Notes: generated from the sequence alone by a model not told the origin. 64,000 nt of DNA from Mesorhizobium sp. LHD-90 (GCF_030929505.1 NZ_JAVFVV010000002.1:186001-250000), one strand, 5' to 3'. Positions 43,267 to 53,066 are shown, counted from the stretch's first letter. Translations and numbers: made by a program.

Positions 43267-44103
43267 TCACCGCGACATGAAGCTGGCGACCGACATGCTG
43301 TGCAGCACGCTGCGCGTCACGCCGCCGAACAGCAACTGCCGCAGCCACGAATGGCTGAAGGCGCCGAGCACCAGGAGATCGGCCCCGGTGGCAGCCACCC
43401 GGTCGCGGATCACCTCGTCGACGCTGCGGCCGGCGGAAGCTTCCGTCGCCACCGTCACCTCGGCGCCGTGGCGCGACAGGGCGGCGGCGAGCGCCGATGC
43501 GCCGGCGCTGATTACGTCGTCATCTTCCGGCGGATCGATGACGAAAATCTCGGTCGCCTCGGCCTCGACGATCAGCGGCAGAGCGTCGAACACGGCGCGG
43601 GCGGCTTCCCGGCTGCCGTTCCACGAAACAAGGATGCGGCTGAAACTGGCGGTGAGCGCGCCGGAATGGGGGACGACGAGCACCGGCCGCCCGGATTCGT
43701 AAAGCACGCCCTCGATGCTCGGCGCATCGTCGCTCGCCCAGTCCGGATTGCGCTGTGCGGCGACCACCAGATCGGCCGAGCGGGCGACGGTCGCGCCCGT
43801 GTAGGCGCTGTCGCCGGAAAACGAGCGCAGGCTGTGCCAGTCGAAGCTGACGCCGGCCGCCTTGACGTGATGGGTGAAGAAGGCCTCGACCTCCTTGGTG
43901 CGCTCCTCCGCGGCTTCCGTCGCCGTCTCGATCACGGCGACGTCGGGAAAGCCGACGGCGGCGCTGTAGGCGACGGGGATCGGTTCGGCGTGGACGGCGA
44001 CGATGTGCGCGCCCCAGGCCTGCGCCAGCGGTACGGCGCATTCCAGCACGCGTTGGGTGTCTTCCCTGCTTTGCAGGATGACGGCGATCGTCTTGTAGCT
44101 CAT
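43267..44103 (-). CDS. Universal stress protein, tandem UspA domains
   Basis: The 278-residue protein has two Usp domains. The second (from about residue 150) keeps the nucleotide-binding pattern LLVLGAFSHSWLRQLLFGGVTRSVL, the first is more diverged. Tandem Usp proteins bind ATP or related ligands and act in stress survival by unclear means. It is upstream of gpt on the same strand but separated by 136 bp. A second, unrelated-in-sequence Usp is at 49718-50530. Confidence 0.85.
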   Translation of the reverse strand: MSYKTIAVILQSREDTQRVLECAVPLAQAWGAHIVAVHAEPIPVAYSAAVGFPDVAVIETATEAAEERTKEVEAFFTHHVKAAGVSFDWHSLRSFSGDSAYTGATVARSADLVVAAQRNPDWASDDAPSIEGVLYESGRPVLVVPHSGALTASFSRILVSWNGSREAARAVFDALPLIVEAEATEIFVIDPPEDDDVISAGASALAAALSRHGAEVTVATEASAGRSVDEVIRDRVAATGADLLVLGAFSHSWLRQLLFGGVTRSVLHSMSVASFMSR

Positions 44104-44175
44104 CTGACGCTCCCTCGAATTGCATTCGCTTGCAGAGAAATTCCATTCCGCCCGGCAAGTTCCGGCCGGGTGCCG

Positions 44176-44916
44176 TCACGCGGCCGGCGCCAGGTTTTTG
44201 ACCATCGCCTCGACCGCCGCGCGGGCGGCTTCCAGCCTATCCGCCGAGCGAGACCGTATCACGAGTTCAGTCCAGAAGGAGCCGTCGCGATATTTCGGAT
44301 ACGAACCGATGATTGTCTCGGGATGCGCCTTCTGGATGTCGCCGAGCGGTCCGCCGATCACGCCCTCGCCGAACGGGCAGTGCACGGTGGCCGAGATCAG
44401 CTTCGCGCCGGTGCGCAGCGTCGGCACGACATTGTCGAGCATCGCCTGGAAGATGGCCGGCACGCCGGCCATGACGTGCACGTTGCCGATGCGGAAGCCG
44501 GGCGCCATCGATACCGGATTGTCGATGTGCTCGGCGCCGCGCGGCATGCGCGCCATGCGCTGGCGCGCTTCGGTGAACTCCATCTCGCGCCTGGCATAGT
44601 GTTCGCCGAGCAGCTTCATCGCCCTGGCGTCGTGCTCGCACGGCAAGCCGAACGCCTTGGCGACCGAATCGGCGGTAATGTCGTCGTGGGTCGGGCCGAT
44701 GCCGCCGGAGGTGAAGACGTAATCGTAGCGGCTGCGCAGCGCGTTCACCGCGCCGGCGATGTCGTCCTCGTCGTCGGCGACGATGCGGACTTCCTTCAGA
44801 TCGATACCGATCGCCGTCATGATGTCGGCGAGGTGACCGATGTTGCGATCCTTGGTGCGCCCCGAAAGAATCTCGTCGCCGATGACGAGCATCGCGGCGC
44901 TGACGGTTTCCGACAT
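44176..44916 (-). CDS. CinA-like molybdopterin-binding-domain protein
   Basis: From the ATG at 44916 the protein is 246 residues. It has the MoCF-biosynthesis/CinA N-terminal domain: AAMLVIGDEILSGRTKDRN, then FTSGGIGPTHDDIT, and MAPGFRIGNVHVMAGVP. It lacks the C-terminal nicotinamide-nucleotide amidase domain of full-length CinA, as in many alphaproteobacteria. The exact reaction of the stand-alone domain (proposed ADP-ribose pyrophosphatase) is not clear here. It is 72 bp upstream of the Usp gene on the same strand and divergent from wrbA. Confidence 0.85.
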   Translation of the reverse strand: MSETVSAAMLVIGDEILSGRTKDRNIGHLADIMTAIGIDLKEVRIVADDEDDIAGAVNALRSRYDYVFTSGGIGPTHDDITADSVAKAFGLPCEHDARAMKLLGEHYARREMEFTEARQRMARMPRGAEHIDNPVSMAPGFRIGNVHVMAGVPAIFQAMLDNVVPTLRTGAKLISATVHCPFGEGVIGGPLGDIQKAHPETIIGSYPKYRDGSFWTELVIRSRSADRLEAARAAVEAMVKNLAPAA

Positions 44917-45090
44917 GGACTGCCCCCAAAGAATATTGCCGACCGGAGATAGCGCGCTGCCGCCAAAGCGGCAATGGTACGAGAACGGTGAACGATGTGT
45001 CGGCGTCAAGGGCGCTTTCAATGAACGCGCCGCGCCGCCATTCTTGCCGCGAGCGGATGATCGCCAACCGAAATTCCAAAGGAGAGACAG

Positions 45091-45690
45091 ATGGCCAAGG
45101 TACTGGTGCTCTATTATTCGAGCTGGGGTCACATGGAGCAGATGGCGAAGGCCGCCGCCGAGGGCGCGCGCGAGGCCGGCGCCACGGTCACCGTCAAGCG
45201 GGTTCCGGAACTAGTTCCCGAGGCGGTGGCGAAGGCCGCCTACTACAAGCTCGACCAGGAAGCGCCGATCGCCGATCCGCTGGAACTCGCCGACTACGAT
45301 GCGATCATCTTCGGCGTCTCGACACGCTTCGGCAACATGGCGGCGCAGTTGAAGAATTTCCTCGACCAGACCGGACCGCTGTGGGTGAAGGGCGCGCTGG
45401 TCAACAAGGTGGCGTCGGTGATGTCGTCGACCGCCACTCAGCATGGCGGCGCCGAGTTCGCGCTGATCGCTACGCAGGTCACGCTGCAGCATCAGGGCAT
45501 GATCATCGTGCCACTATCCTATGCCTATCAGGGCCAGTCCGGCAACGACGTGGTGCGCGGCGGAGCGCCCTACGGCATGACCACGACCAGCGACAGCGAC
45601 GGCTCGCGCCAGCCTTCGGCCCAGGAACTGGAAGGTGCCAAATTCCAGGGCAAGCGGGTCGCCGAAATCGCCGCCAAGCTGCACGGCTGA
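45091..45690 (+). CDS. wrbA: NAD(P)H:quinone oxidoreductase WrbA
   Basis: The 199-residue protein is a flavodoxin-fold Wrb[19 protein letters not shown] binds the FMN phosphate, [18 protein letters not shown] carries the isoalloxazine-contacting loop, and [10 protein letters not shown] is the conserved late loop. It reduces quinones by two electrons, protecting against redox stress. GGAGAGAC precedes the ATG. It is divergent from the CinA-like gene; a 138-bp gap separates it from the hydrolase downstream. Confidence 0.93.
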   Translation: MAKVLVLYYSSWGHMEQMAKAAAEGAREAGATVTVKRVPELVPEAVAKAAYYKLDQEAPIADPLELADYDAIIFGVSTRFGNMAAQLKNFLDQTGPLWVKGALVNKVASVMSSTATQHGGAEFALIATQVTLQHQGMIIVPLSYAYQGQSGNDVVRGGAPYGMTTTSDSDGSRQPSAQELEGAKFQGKRVAEIAAKLHG

Positions 45691-45828
45691 GCACGCGTCC
45701 GCCAGCGAAAGCAGTTTCGGATCCTTCGTGGCATTCCGTATCGCCGGGCCCTGGCGCCCGGCGATACGCGTTTTGCCGCGCGCACGGCCTTCGGCTAGTG
45801 TCGCCGCCTGACCGATCGAGCGACAGGC

Positions 45829-46797
45829 ATGATGACGACGGACATCTTTCTCTGGCTTCTGGCCATAGCATTCCTGGCGGCGTGCCTGGTGCTCGGCTTC
45901 TTTGTGCTGGCAACACGCCGGCTGGCGAAGGAGGCCGAAAGGCGCGTGCCCGCCAGCGGCAGGTTCGTATCCGTCGCCGGCAATCGCCTCCACTATGTCG
46001 AGGCGGGGCGGGGGCGGCCGATCCTCTTCCTGCACGGGCTCGGCGGGCAACTGCATCACTTCCGCCATACGCTGTTCGACCGGCTTGCAGGCGATTTCCG
46101 TCTGATCGCGCTCGACCGCCCCGGCTCCGGCTATTCGGTGCGTGCGCGTGGCGCCAGCGGAAAGCTGGGCGAGCAGGCGGCGCTCGTCGCAGCTTTCATC
46201 GAGGAACTCGGCCTGGAAAAGCCGCTGGTGGTTGGGCATTCGCTCGGCGGCGGGGTGGCGCTGGCACTTGCCCTCGACCATCCCGAGACGGTTTCCGGCC
46301 TGGCGCTGCTGTCGCCGGTGACGCACCAGGAGACAGCGGCGCCGCCGCAATTTTCCGCGCTTTCCATCCGCTCGCCACTCAAGCTGAAGCTGCTGGCGCA
46401 TACCACGGCGATACCCATGGCGCTGAAGCGGGCGCCGCAGACGCTGGCTTTCGTCTTCGGCCCGCAGGCGGCGGGCGACGACTATATAGTCGGTGGCGGT
46501 GGCATTCTCGGATTGCGGCCGAGGCATTTCGAAGCGACCGTCACCGACTTCGTGGCACTGGAGCACGAGGTGGGCCGCTACGAGTCGCGGCTGGAGGAAT
46601 TGGAAATGCCGGTGGGCGTGCTGTTCGGCACGGCGGACCAGGTCATCCGCCACGAGGATCACGCACTACCACTGGCCGGGCGGATCAAAAATTTCGAGCT
46701 GGAATTGGTGGAAGGGGTCGGCCATATGCCGCAATTCGCATCGCCGGATCGAGTCGAGGTTTTTGTCCGCCGTATGGCCGAAAGGGCTTTCCGGTAG
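45829..46797 (+). CDS. Membrane-anchored alpha/beta hydrolase
   Basis: The 322-residue protein begins with one hydrophobic helix (about residues 5-25), then an alpha/beta-hydrolase domain. The oxyanion region is LFLHGLGGQ, the nucleophile Ser sits in VVGHSLGGG, the acid is likely Asp in FGTADQVI, and the catalytic His lies in GVGHMPQ. The complete triad suggests an active esterase, lipase or related hydrolase facing the periplasm or membrane. The substrate is unknown. The GGDEF gene follows 96 bp later on the same strand. Confidence 0.85.
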   Translation: MMTTDIFLWLLAIAFLAACLVLGFFVLATRRLAKEAERRVPASGRFVSVAGNRLHYVEAGRGRPILFLHGLGGQLHHFRHTLFDRLAGDFRLIALDRPGSGYSVRARGASGKLGEQAALVAAFIEELGLEKPLVVGHSLGGGVALALALDHPETVSGLALLSPVTHQETAAPPQFSALSIRSPLKLKLLAHTTAIPMALKRAPQTLAFVFGPQAAGDDYIVGGGGILGLRPRHFEATVTDFVALEHEVGRYESRLEELEMPVGVLFGTADQVIRHEDHALPLAGRIKNFELELVEGVGHMPQFASPDRVEVFVRRMAERAFR

Positions 46798-46893
46798 ACC
46801 GACGGGGAGGGGGCATTGCAACCGCGATCAACGCGACAGGAACTCCCCCTTGCGGGGGCTTCCGCCGGCGATCCTCCGCGCGCTGCGGCAACA

Positions 46894-48516
46894 ATGTCCG
46901 CCGAAACCTTGCCGTCCGAAAACCGGTTCCGGCGTTTGGCGTCGCGAATCGGGAGTTTTATCGTGAGGCATCGGGTCAGCATCCAAGATCTTGGCGTCAT
47001 CGCCGCGATCATGCTCGTGCTCGCCTACATCGCCTTCGAGATTGACATTTTCGCGCATGAGGGCAGAGCGAGCTTCGAGGACGAGCGAATCACGCTCAAT
47101 GAGATGCTGCTGCTCGGCACGGTACTGTCCGTCGGCCTGCTGATCTTCGCCATCCGCCGCTACCGCGACCAGAAGCGCGAGATCGAACTGCGCATCGCCG
47201 CCGAGCGCCTGGCGCGCGAACTCGCCTATCAGGACCCGCTGACGGGGCTCGCCAACCGTCGCCAGTTCGACGAGGCGCTAGGGATAGCCGTTGCCTCCCC
47301 GCCGGCAGCCGGTTCGTGCCATGCCGTGCTGCTGCTCGACCTCAACGGATTCAAGAAGATCAACGACAATTACGGCCACAGCATCGGCGACGAGGTGCTA
47401 GTCGTCGTCGCCCAGCGCCTGTCGCGGGCGGCGCGCGACGATGATCTGGTCGCCCGGCTCGGCGGCGACGAATTCGTGGTGCTCGCCCGGCACCTGATTG
47501 GCCCGGAGGCCGTCGCCAATATCGCGCTGCGCGTGATCCAGGGCTTCGACGACGCCATCGCCACCGGTGGAGTCGTGCATCATGTTGGCACGGCGATCGG
47601 CATTGCGCTGCTGCCCGCGGATGGCGCGAGCGGCGAGGAGATCTTGCGCAAGGCCGACCTTGCGCTCTATCGCGCCAAGGCCGAGCGGCGTTCCAGCTTC
47701 CGCTTCTTTGAGGAGGAGATGGATCGGTACGCGCGAGAGCGCGGGCGGATGGAACGCGACCTGCGCAAGGCAGTCGGCAACGACCTCATCCGGCCGCTGT
47801 TCCGCCCGTCCGTCGACCTCATCTCGGGCCGGGTGCTCGGCTTCGAGGTGGTGCCGGGCTGGAGAACGGCGGGCGGTGAGGAGGTGCCGCCCGAGCGGTT
47901 CATCCCGATCGCCGAGGAGACCGGCCTGGTCCATGCCATGGCGCGCCGGGTGCTGGAACTCGCTTGCGCGGCGGCGCGCCGCTGGCCGCAGGACGTGACC
48001 TTGTCCATCGACGTGCTCGCCTCGCAACTGCGCGACCGCGACTTCGCTACCAGCATCCTGCGGATACTGCGCGAGGCGGGTTTCGCACCATCGAGGCTGG
48101 AGATCGACGTCGCCGAAAGCCTGATCGTTCAGAATCTCGATGCTGCCAAGTTGGCGCTGCGCCCGTTGCGTAACGCCGGCGTGCGAATCGCGCTGGCCAA
48201 TTTCGGCACGGGCTATTCCAACCTCTACCACATCCAGGAATTCGGCTTCGACAAGGTCAAGATCGACCGGCGTTTCGTGGAGAAGATGGAAGAGGAGGAC
48301 GCCGCCAGGATCGTACGCGCGCTTGCCGGTCTCGGTCATGGGCTCGGGCTGCCGGTCAGTGCCGACGGCATTCCCACCGCCACCGGCAATTCCTTGCTGC
48401 TCGCTTCCGGTATACGCGAGGGGCAGCCGTCGAGCCGGCTCGCTTCAGCCGACGAGACGTTTGGGTTCTTCGATCCCACCTCGGCCAGAAGCGACATGCG
48501 CACCATCACGGGCTGA
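46894..48516 (+). CDS. GGDEF protein with degenerate EAL domain
   Basis: The 540-residue protein has two N-terminal membrane helices (about residues 33-53 and 71-87), a GGDEF domain with intact GGDEF (residues 190-194), and an EAL-type domain. In the EAL domain the catalytic signature is EVV, the DDFGTG loop reads ANFGTG, and the late E-G-V-E-T motif reads DGIPT. Several metal ligands are therefore missing and phosphodiesterase activity is unlikely. Diguanylate cyclase activity is possible; the EAL part may sense c-di-GMP. The ATG at 46894 is chosen over a TTG at 46816 that lies in a short palindrome remnant (46843-46860). Confidence 0.85.
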   Translation: MSAETLPSENRFRRLASRIGSFIVRHRVSIQDLGVIAAIMLVLAYIAFEIDIFAHEGRASFEDERITLNEMLLLGTVLSVGLLIFAIRRYRDQKREIELRIAAERLARELAYQDPLTGLANRRQFDEALGIAVASPPAAGSCHAVLLLDLNGFKKINDNYGHSIGDEVLVVVAQRLSRAARDDDLVARLGGDEFVVLARHLIGPEAVANIALRVIQGFDDAIATGGVVHHVGTAIGIALLPADGASGEEILRKADLALYRAKAERRSSFRFFEEEMDRYARERGRMERDLRKAVGNDLIRPLFRPSVDLISGRVLGFEVVPGWRTAGGEEVPPERFIPIAEETGLVHAMARRVLELACAAARRWPQDVTLSIDVLASQLRDRDFATSILRILREAGFAPSRLEIDVAESLIVQNLDAAKLALRPLRNAGVRIALANFGTGYSNLYHIQEFGFDKVKIDRRFVEKMEEEDAARIVRALAGLGHGLGLPVSADGIPTATGNSLLLASGIREGQPSSRLASADETFGFFDPTSARSDMRTITG

Positions 48517-48660
48517 GCCTGCTCGTTCGGGCCCCGAGCTGCTCTGTCTGTCGCATGCGTGCCGTGTGACAGGAGCGGTCAGATCCATATTCTGGCCAGG
48601 TGCGTGCGCCGCAGCCTTCCTCTTGCAATTCGGTGCCGCTCCGCTAGGACTGGTCGCCGA

Positions 48661-48745
48661 GCGGACGTGGCGGAACCGGTAGACGCAAGGGACTTAAAAT
48701 CCCTCGGGCTTGCCCGTACGGGTTCGATTCCCGTCGTCCGCACCA
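48661..48745 (+). tRNA. tRNA-Leu (anticodon UAA)
   Basis: The 85-nt sequence folds as a class II tRNA. The acceptor stem GCGGACG pairs with CGTCCGC, the anticodon loop CTTAAAA sits in a GGGA/TCCC stem, the long variable arm is CGGGCTTGCCCG, and the T loop is GGTTCGATTCC. A73 is followed by an encoded CCA. The anticodon TAA reads leucine UUA codons, rare in a genome this rich in G+C. Confidence 0.95.
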
Positions 48746-49053
48746 GATTGAACTTATTGATCAATTTTCACCGTTAGATGACCTGTCTAGCCATGGAGCA
48801 AGCTTGGGTTCCTGTCGTGGCATCCGTGACCGGTGTATTGGGATGCTGCGCCGGCTCGGCGGACACCCATGGACCTAATCGGGGCTGTGCGATCGTTGGC
48901 GCGTCGAGTGACTTGCAGCGCGCTGCGAGTACCGCAGTTTCACGATTACCTGTCTGTTCACCTTAACGGATGACTGCGGGATGCTGGCCCAACTCGGACG
49001 CTGTACAGCCATTCCTCATACAAGTTACGTTCCAACAAAAGAGGGGGCTTGGA
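48746..49053. other. Intergenic region after tRNA-Leu
   Basis: A 63-codon frame at 48778-48966 has no ribosome-binding site or family features. No integrase or attachment-site duplication of the tRNA end was seen, so there is no evidence of an island here. Confidence 0.5.
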
Positions 49054-49488
49054 ATGAGAAACCTTCGTGCGCTCGGCGGGCTCGTGCTGCTGTTCACCGG
49101 TGCCGCCATGGCACAGGAGGCGCCAGACTTGAGGGGGACATGGACCCCTGGCGAGGGCGCCCATATCGTCGACGGTCCAAGCCGGCACCAGGAAAGCGGG
49201 ACCGCGCCTGTCCCGGATGAAGAAACGCTTCAAACGCACACCTCAGACTTCGTCTTCCGTTTCGAAGAACAGAAAGGCCGGACTTTCTGGGGAAGCCTGT
49301 CCTCGGGCAAGGTCTCAGAGAAGCTGATTGGAGCCATATCGGTGGACGGTAAACGCTTTGTCATCGCCGACAGGGACGGAACGTTCGACGGCGTCGTGGT
49401 GGATGCCGACACGCTGGATTATTGCTACACCCATGTCACGCCGACAGACATGGCCGTCGCGTGCGGGCTGCTGCACCGGAAGAAGTGA
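49054..49488 (+). CDS. Exported hypothetical protein, 144 aa
   Basis: The protein has a signal peptide (MRNLRALGGLVLLFTGAAMA, cut before QEAPDL). The mature part is a beta-rich domain with a single pair of Cys near the C-terminus (YCYTHVTPTDMAVACGLL). GAGGGGG precedes the ATG at 49054. I do not recognise the family; the WxGxxxx-DG strand pattern resembles small lipocalin-like or avidin-like barrels, but this is weak. It stands alone between the tRNA and a Usp gene. Confidence 0.65.
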   Translation: MRNLRALGGLVLLFTGAAMAQEAPDLRGTWTPGEGAHIVDGPSRHQESGTAPVPDEETLQTHTSDFVFRFEEQKGRTFWGSLSSGKVSEKLIGAISVDGKRFVIADRDGTFDGVVVDADTLDYCYTHVTPTDMAVACGLLHRKK

Positions 49489-49717
49489 CGAGCGGCGAGG
49501 CTGCGGGGCGGAGAGGCGAACTCCCGGGGGGAGCCCTTCCGCGCGCTGGCCCATCAGACGAAGACATCGCCCCTTCGATGGTTACCTGGTACTCTGGCGT
49601 TGAAACGGCGTTGTACCGAAACCGTGCCCTGCAACCTTCTTGCGGCTTCGGCGGATGGACTTGATTGGTTTTCGATCAGAGATAGGCTGAGCATCAGTCA
49701 GTTTCCGGAGAAAAATC

Positions 49718-50530
49718 ATGCAGCCGACATCGTCGATCTTGGTGGCGACCGACCTTAGCGCACGATGTGATCGGGCCGTCGATCGGGCAGCCGCACTCGC
49801 AGTCGATTGGGAAGGCAGATTGAGGGTTATCCATGTCGTCGATGACAGGGACACTCGTGACCAGTCAAAACTTGAGAAGGCCGTGCGGGCAACACTTCGC
49901 GATCCGACTGCCGATATCGATATTCTGCTTCCTCATGGTTCGGCGCCCGAGACCATCGCCAGATGCGCTGAGGAGACGGCAAGCGCCATCATCGTCACAG
50001 GCATCGCGCGATACAATCATTTTGGCGACTATTTCCTGGGCACGGCGGTCGAATATGTCCTGCGACACGCGGCCGCTCCAGTGCTGGTGGTGAAGCAGCG
50101 TCCCCGCCACGGTTACCGGACAATGCTGGTTCCAACCGATTTTTCTGACCATTCGCATGCCGCGCTACTGACAGCGGCCAATCTTTTCCCCGACGCCATC
50201 ATTCATTTGGTTCACGCCTACCAAGTGCCATTCGAAGGCAGACTGGACACACCGCCGAACCGCACAGAGATCGAGCGAGCCGTCCAGGCGGATCTTGACG
50301 GCTATCTTGGCAATTCAGCGTTCCTCCCTGAATTGCGAGCCAGAGTGCATGGGAGATTGGGGTATGGTGAGAGACACATCGTCATAGGCGAAGCGATACA
50401 GGACATCGATCCCGACATCGTCGTACTCGCGAGCCGGAGACGCAGCGCATTGGGCCATGCCCTTTTGGGCAGTTCAGCTCATACCTTGTTGTCGTCGATC
50501 GCTACAGACACGCTCGTGATCAAGGTGTAG
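49718..50530 (+). CDS. Universal stress protein, tandem domains
   Basis: The 270-residue protein carries two Usp domains. The first begins SSILVATDLSARCDRAVD and ends VLRHAAAPVLVVK; the second begins YRTMLVPTDFSDHSHAALL and ends with GHALLGSSAHTLLSSIATDT. The Gly-x2-Gly-x9-Gly/Ser nucleotide-binding pattern is recognisable in the second, so ATP binding is likely. No neighbours suggest a specific stress. It is unlike the Usp at 43267-44103 in sequence. Confidence 0.88.
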   Translation: MQPTSSILVATDLSARCDRAVDRAAALAVDWEGRLRVIHVVDDRDTRDQSKLEKAVRATLRDPTADIDILLPHGSAPETIARCAEETASAIIVTGIARYNHFGDYFLGTAVEYVLRHAAAPVLVVKQRPRHGYRTMLVPTDFSDHSHAALLTAANLFPDAIIHLVHAYQVPFEGRLDTPPNRTEIERAVQADLDGYLGNSAFLPELRARVHGRLGYGERHIVIGEAIQDIDPDIVVLASRRRSALGHALLGSSAHTLLSSIATDTLVIKV

Positions 50531-50833
50531 CCGCTGCTTTCGGCGAAAGCCTGGCCATGTCTCCGCAGCCGGGCTTGATCGGCGAAAAACGTTCCTGCCG
50601 GTTAGTGCAGAACCGGCCTATCCTCACACTGTCGACCAGTGCTGCCTGGCGCCGTTGTTCCCACTCTCGTCATCATGTTGTATTTTGACCGTTATCATCC
50701 GGAAAATGACCGAATTTGTTGCTGCAACAGATTTTCCTCTTGCTTTTTCGTTGTAAACCGGCACAAATGACGTAGCGGAAATGCTGGGGCGGGTTCGTCC
50801 AGACAGATTGTCGAGATCTTGGCAGGGTGTCCA
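50531..50833. other. Intergenic region
   Basis: Somewhat lower in G+C than its surroundings, particularly 50670-50770. No gene, repeat or clear promoter was recognised. Confidence 0.5.
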
Positions 50834-51034
50834 ATGAGGCGCGTGGTTAGCGTTGCGATCGCCGGACGACACTTCGACGTGATCGTCTCCCAGCGGGACC
50901 GGAACGTCTGGACGGCGCTCGGCGAATTCGGCGATCGCGAGATCGGCACCATGGACCGCAGCTTCGACGGTGCAGTCGAACGGTGGCGCGCGAACGCGAC
51001 GGAAGGCGCGCTAGCGCAGCGTCAGGCCGCATAA
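50834..51034 (+). CDS. Small hypothetical protein, 66 aa
   Basis: The frame encodes a compact protein (MRRVVSVAIAGRHFDVIVSQ, then WTALGEFGDREI). Alternating hydrophobic strands and a C-terminal helix suggest a folded small domain. The ribosome-binding site is poor. I do not recognise it; it is listed because the sequence looks protein-like and is on the same strand as the next secreted protein. Confidence 0.45.
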   Translation: MRRVVSVAIAGRHFDVIVSQRDRNVWTALGEFGDREIGTMDRSFDGAVERWRANATEGALAQRQAA

Positions 51035-51122
51035 CGGGCTTCGGCCGAACCGGTCAGGGAACATCTTCCGGCGGCATCGGTTGGAAAACCGGTGGGGGGC
51101 ATCCCTTGTAAGGAGCCCTCAA

Positions 51123-51425
51123 ATGAAAATCATCACCGTTGCCATACTCGCCGCTTCCCTGGCTTTGCCTTCCATGGCGCTTGCCCAGTCCTCGACGGGC
51201 ACAGCGAACGAGGCCGCCACCACCGATTCTGGGCCGGGCTTCTGGACCGGAGCGTGGATGCGCGACTTCTTCACCGACGACAGCATGGCCACCGTGAAGC
51301 CGTCGGCGGAAGCCCAGGCGGCCTTCGCCAAGATGACGCCGGAGAACCAGGCCAAGCTCAAGGCTGCCTGTGAAAGCACCTACGACCGCAGATATTCGGA
51401 CATCTGCGAAGCCGCGACCATGTAG
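51123..51425 (+). CDS. Small exported protein, 100 aa
   Basis: A strong AAGGAG lies 7 bp before the ATG at 51123. The protein has a signal peptide (ending ALAQ, about residue 22) and a mature part of 78 residues with two Cys (CESTYDRRYSDIC), probably disulfide-bonded in the periplasm. The family is not one I can name. A strong bidirectional terminator follows. Confidence 0.75.
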   Translation: MKIITVAILAASLALPSMALAQSSTGTANEAATTDSGPGFWTGAWMRDFFTDDSMATVKPSAEAQAAFAKMTPENQAKLKAACESTYDRRYSDICEAATM

Positions 51426-51453
51426 GCTTGGCAGATCGGTGGTTGAGGGCACA

Positions 51454-51489
51454 AAAATGCCCGGCCGCTGCACGGCGGCCGGGCATTTT
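51454..51489. terminator. Bidirectional Rho-independent terminator
   Basis: AAAATGCCCGGCCGC (51454-51468) pairs perfectly with its complement ending at 51489 around a short loop, with A and T runs on both sides. It sits between the small exported protein and the convergent tctA. Confidence 0.9.
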
Positions 51490-51541
51490 GCGATTGGGCC
51501 TTCGGAACGCCGGCCAGCGGCGCTCGGGACGCGATGGCTGA

Positions 51542-53053
51542 TCAACCATCCTCCTCGACGAACACCTCGTCGCGCTTCTTGCGCACCGAGGGCAAGAGCA
51601 CGATCACCAGTACCGCGACCGCGGCGGCCAGCAGCAACGCGCTGATCGGCCGGGTGACGAAAGTGGTCGGGTCTCCGCGCGAAAGAATCATGGCGCGGCG
51701 CAGGTTTTCCTCCAGCAGCGGTCCGAGCACGAAGCCAAGCAACAGCGGCGCCGGCTCGCAGCGCAGCTTCAGCAGGAAATAGCCGAGCAGGCCGAACAAG
51801 GCGACGACATAGAGGTCCCAGACGTTGGAGTTCACCGAATAGACGCCGATGGAGCAGAACGCCATGATCGTCGGGAACAGCACGTAATAGGGAACCTTCA
51901 GCAGCTTCACCCATAGCCCGATGAGCGGCAGGTTGAGGATGATGAGCAGCAAATTGCCGATCCACATGGAGGCGATCAGCCCCCAGAACAGGTCGGGGTT
52001 TTCGGAGGCGACGTTGGGTCCGGGCACGATGCCCTGGATGATCATCGCGCCGATCATCAGCGCCATCACCGGGTTGGCGGGAATGCCCAGCGTCAGCATC
52101 GGGATGAAGGACGTCTGGGCGCCGGCATTGTTGGCCGATTCCGGCCCGGCAACGCCGGCGAGCGCGCCCTTGCCGAATTCCTCCGGTCGGTCCGAGGCAC
52201 GCTTCTCGATGGTGTAGGAGGCGAAGGCCGCCAGCACCGCGCCGTTGCCCGGCAGGATGCCGAGGGCGGAGCCAAGTGCGGTGCCGCGCAGGATCGGCGC
52301 GGTCATCCGCCGGAAATCCTCGCGTGTCGGCATGAGGCCGGTGACCTTCGCCATCAGCACCTCGCGGGTGCGTTCCTCTTCGAGGTTGCGCAGGATCTCG
52401 GCGATACCGAACAGGCCGACAGCGATGGCGACGAAGTTGAGCTGGTCGCCGAGTTGCGTGAGGCCGAAATTCAGCCGCGGCGCCCCGGAAATCACGTCCT
52501 GGCCGACCAGGCCGAGCAGCAGGCCGAGCACCACCATGGCAATTGCCTTGATCACCGATCCGTGCGCCAGCGCCACCGACATGACGAGGCCGACGACCAT
52601 CAGCGAGGAATATTCGGCGGCCCCGAATTTCAGCGCCATGGCGGTGAGCGGCGGGGCGAACAGCGCGATCAGCACCGTGGCGATGGTGCCGGCCACGAAC
52701 GAGCCGATCGCGGCAGTGGCCAGCGCCACGCCGGCGCGGCCGTTGCGGGCCATCTGGTAGCCGTCGATGGCGGTGACGGCGGAGGACGATTCGCCCGGCA
52801 TGTTGATCAGGATCGCGGTGGTCGAGCCGCCATATTGCGCGCCATAATAGATGCCGGCCAGCATGATCAGCGAGGAGACCGGATCGCCGATCTGGAAGGT
52901 GATCGGCAAAAGCATGGCGATGGTGGCGGTGGCGCCGATGCCGGGCAGCACGCCGATCAGCGTGCCGAGCAGCACGCCGATCAGGCAGAAGCCGATATTG
53001 GCGATCGTCGAGGCGGTGGCGAAGCCGAGCGCGAGGTTCGAGAAAAGATCCAT
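51542..53053 (-). CDS. tctA: Tripartite tricarboxylate transporter large permease TctA
   Basis: The 503-residue protein has about ten to twelve membrane helices and the TctA signatures: GVLPGIGATATIAMLLPITF near the N-terminus and ALGILPGNGAVLAAFASYT in the middle, the paired GxxPGxG re-entrant motifs of the family. It is the large membrane subunit of a TTT-type, ion-gradient-driven, binding-protein-dependent transporter for a carboxylate. It ends the operon tctC-tctB-tctA. The substrate cannot be fixed from sequence; citrate-like acids are typical. Confidence 0.92.
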   Translation of the reverse strand: MDLFSNLALGFATASTIANIGFCLIGVLLGTLIGVLPGIGATATIAMLLPITFQIGDPVSSLIMLAGIYYGAQYGGSTTAILINMPGESSSAVTAIDGYQMARNGRAGVALATAAIGSFVAGTIATVLIALFAPPLTAMALKFGAAEYSSLMVVGLVMSVALAHGSVIKAIAMVVLGLLLGLVGQDVISGAPRLNFGLTQLGDQLNFVAIAVGLFGIAEILRNLEEERTREVLMAKVTGLMPTREDFRRMTAPILRGTALGSALGILPGNGAVLAAFASYTIEKRASDRPEEFGKGALAGVAGPESANNAGAQTSFIPMLTLGIPANPVMALMIGAMIIQGIVPGPNVASENPDLFWGLIASMWIGNLLLIILNLPLIGLWVKLLKVPYYVLFPTIMAFCSIGVYSVNSNVWDLYVVALFGLLGYFLLKLRCEPAPLLLGFVLGPLLEENLRRAMILSRGDPTTFVTRPISALLLAAAVAVLVIVLLPSVRKKRDEVFVEEDG

Positions 53054-53066
53054 GATTCGCCTCCCG

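Noticed and set aside
48661-49053. Genomic island integrated at tRNA-Leu
   Set aside because: No integrase, no repeated tRNA 3' end and no change in gene content were seen.
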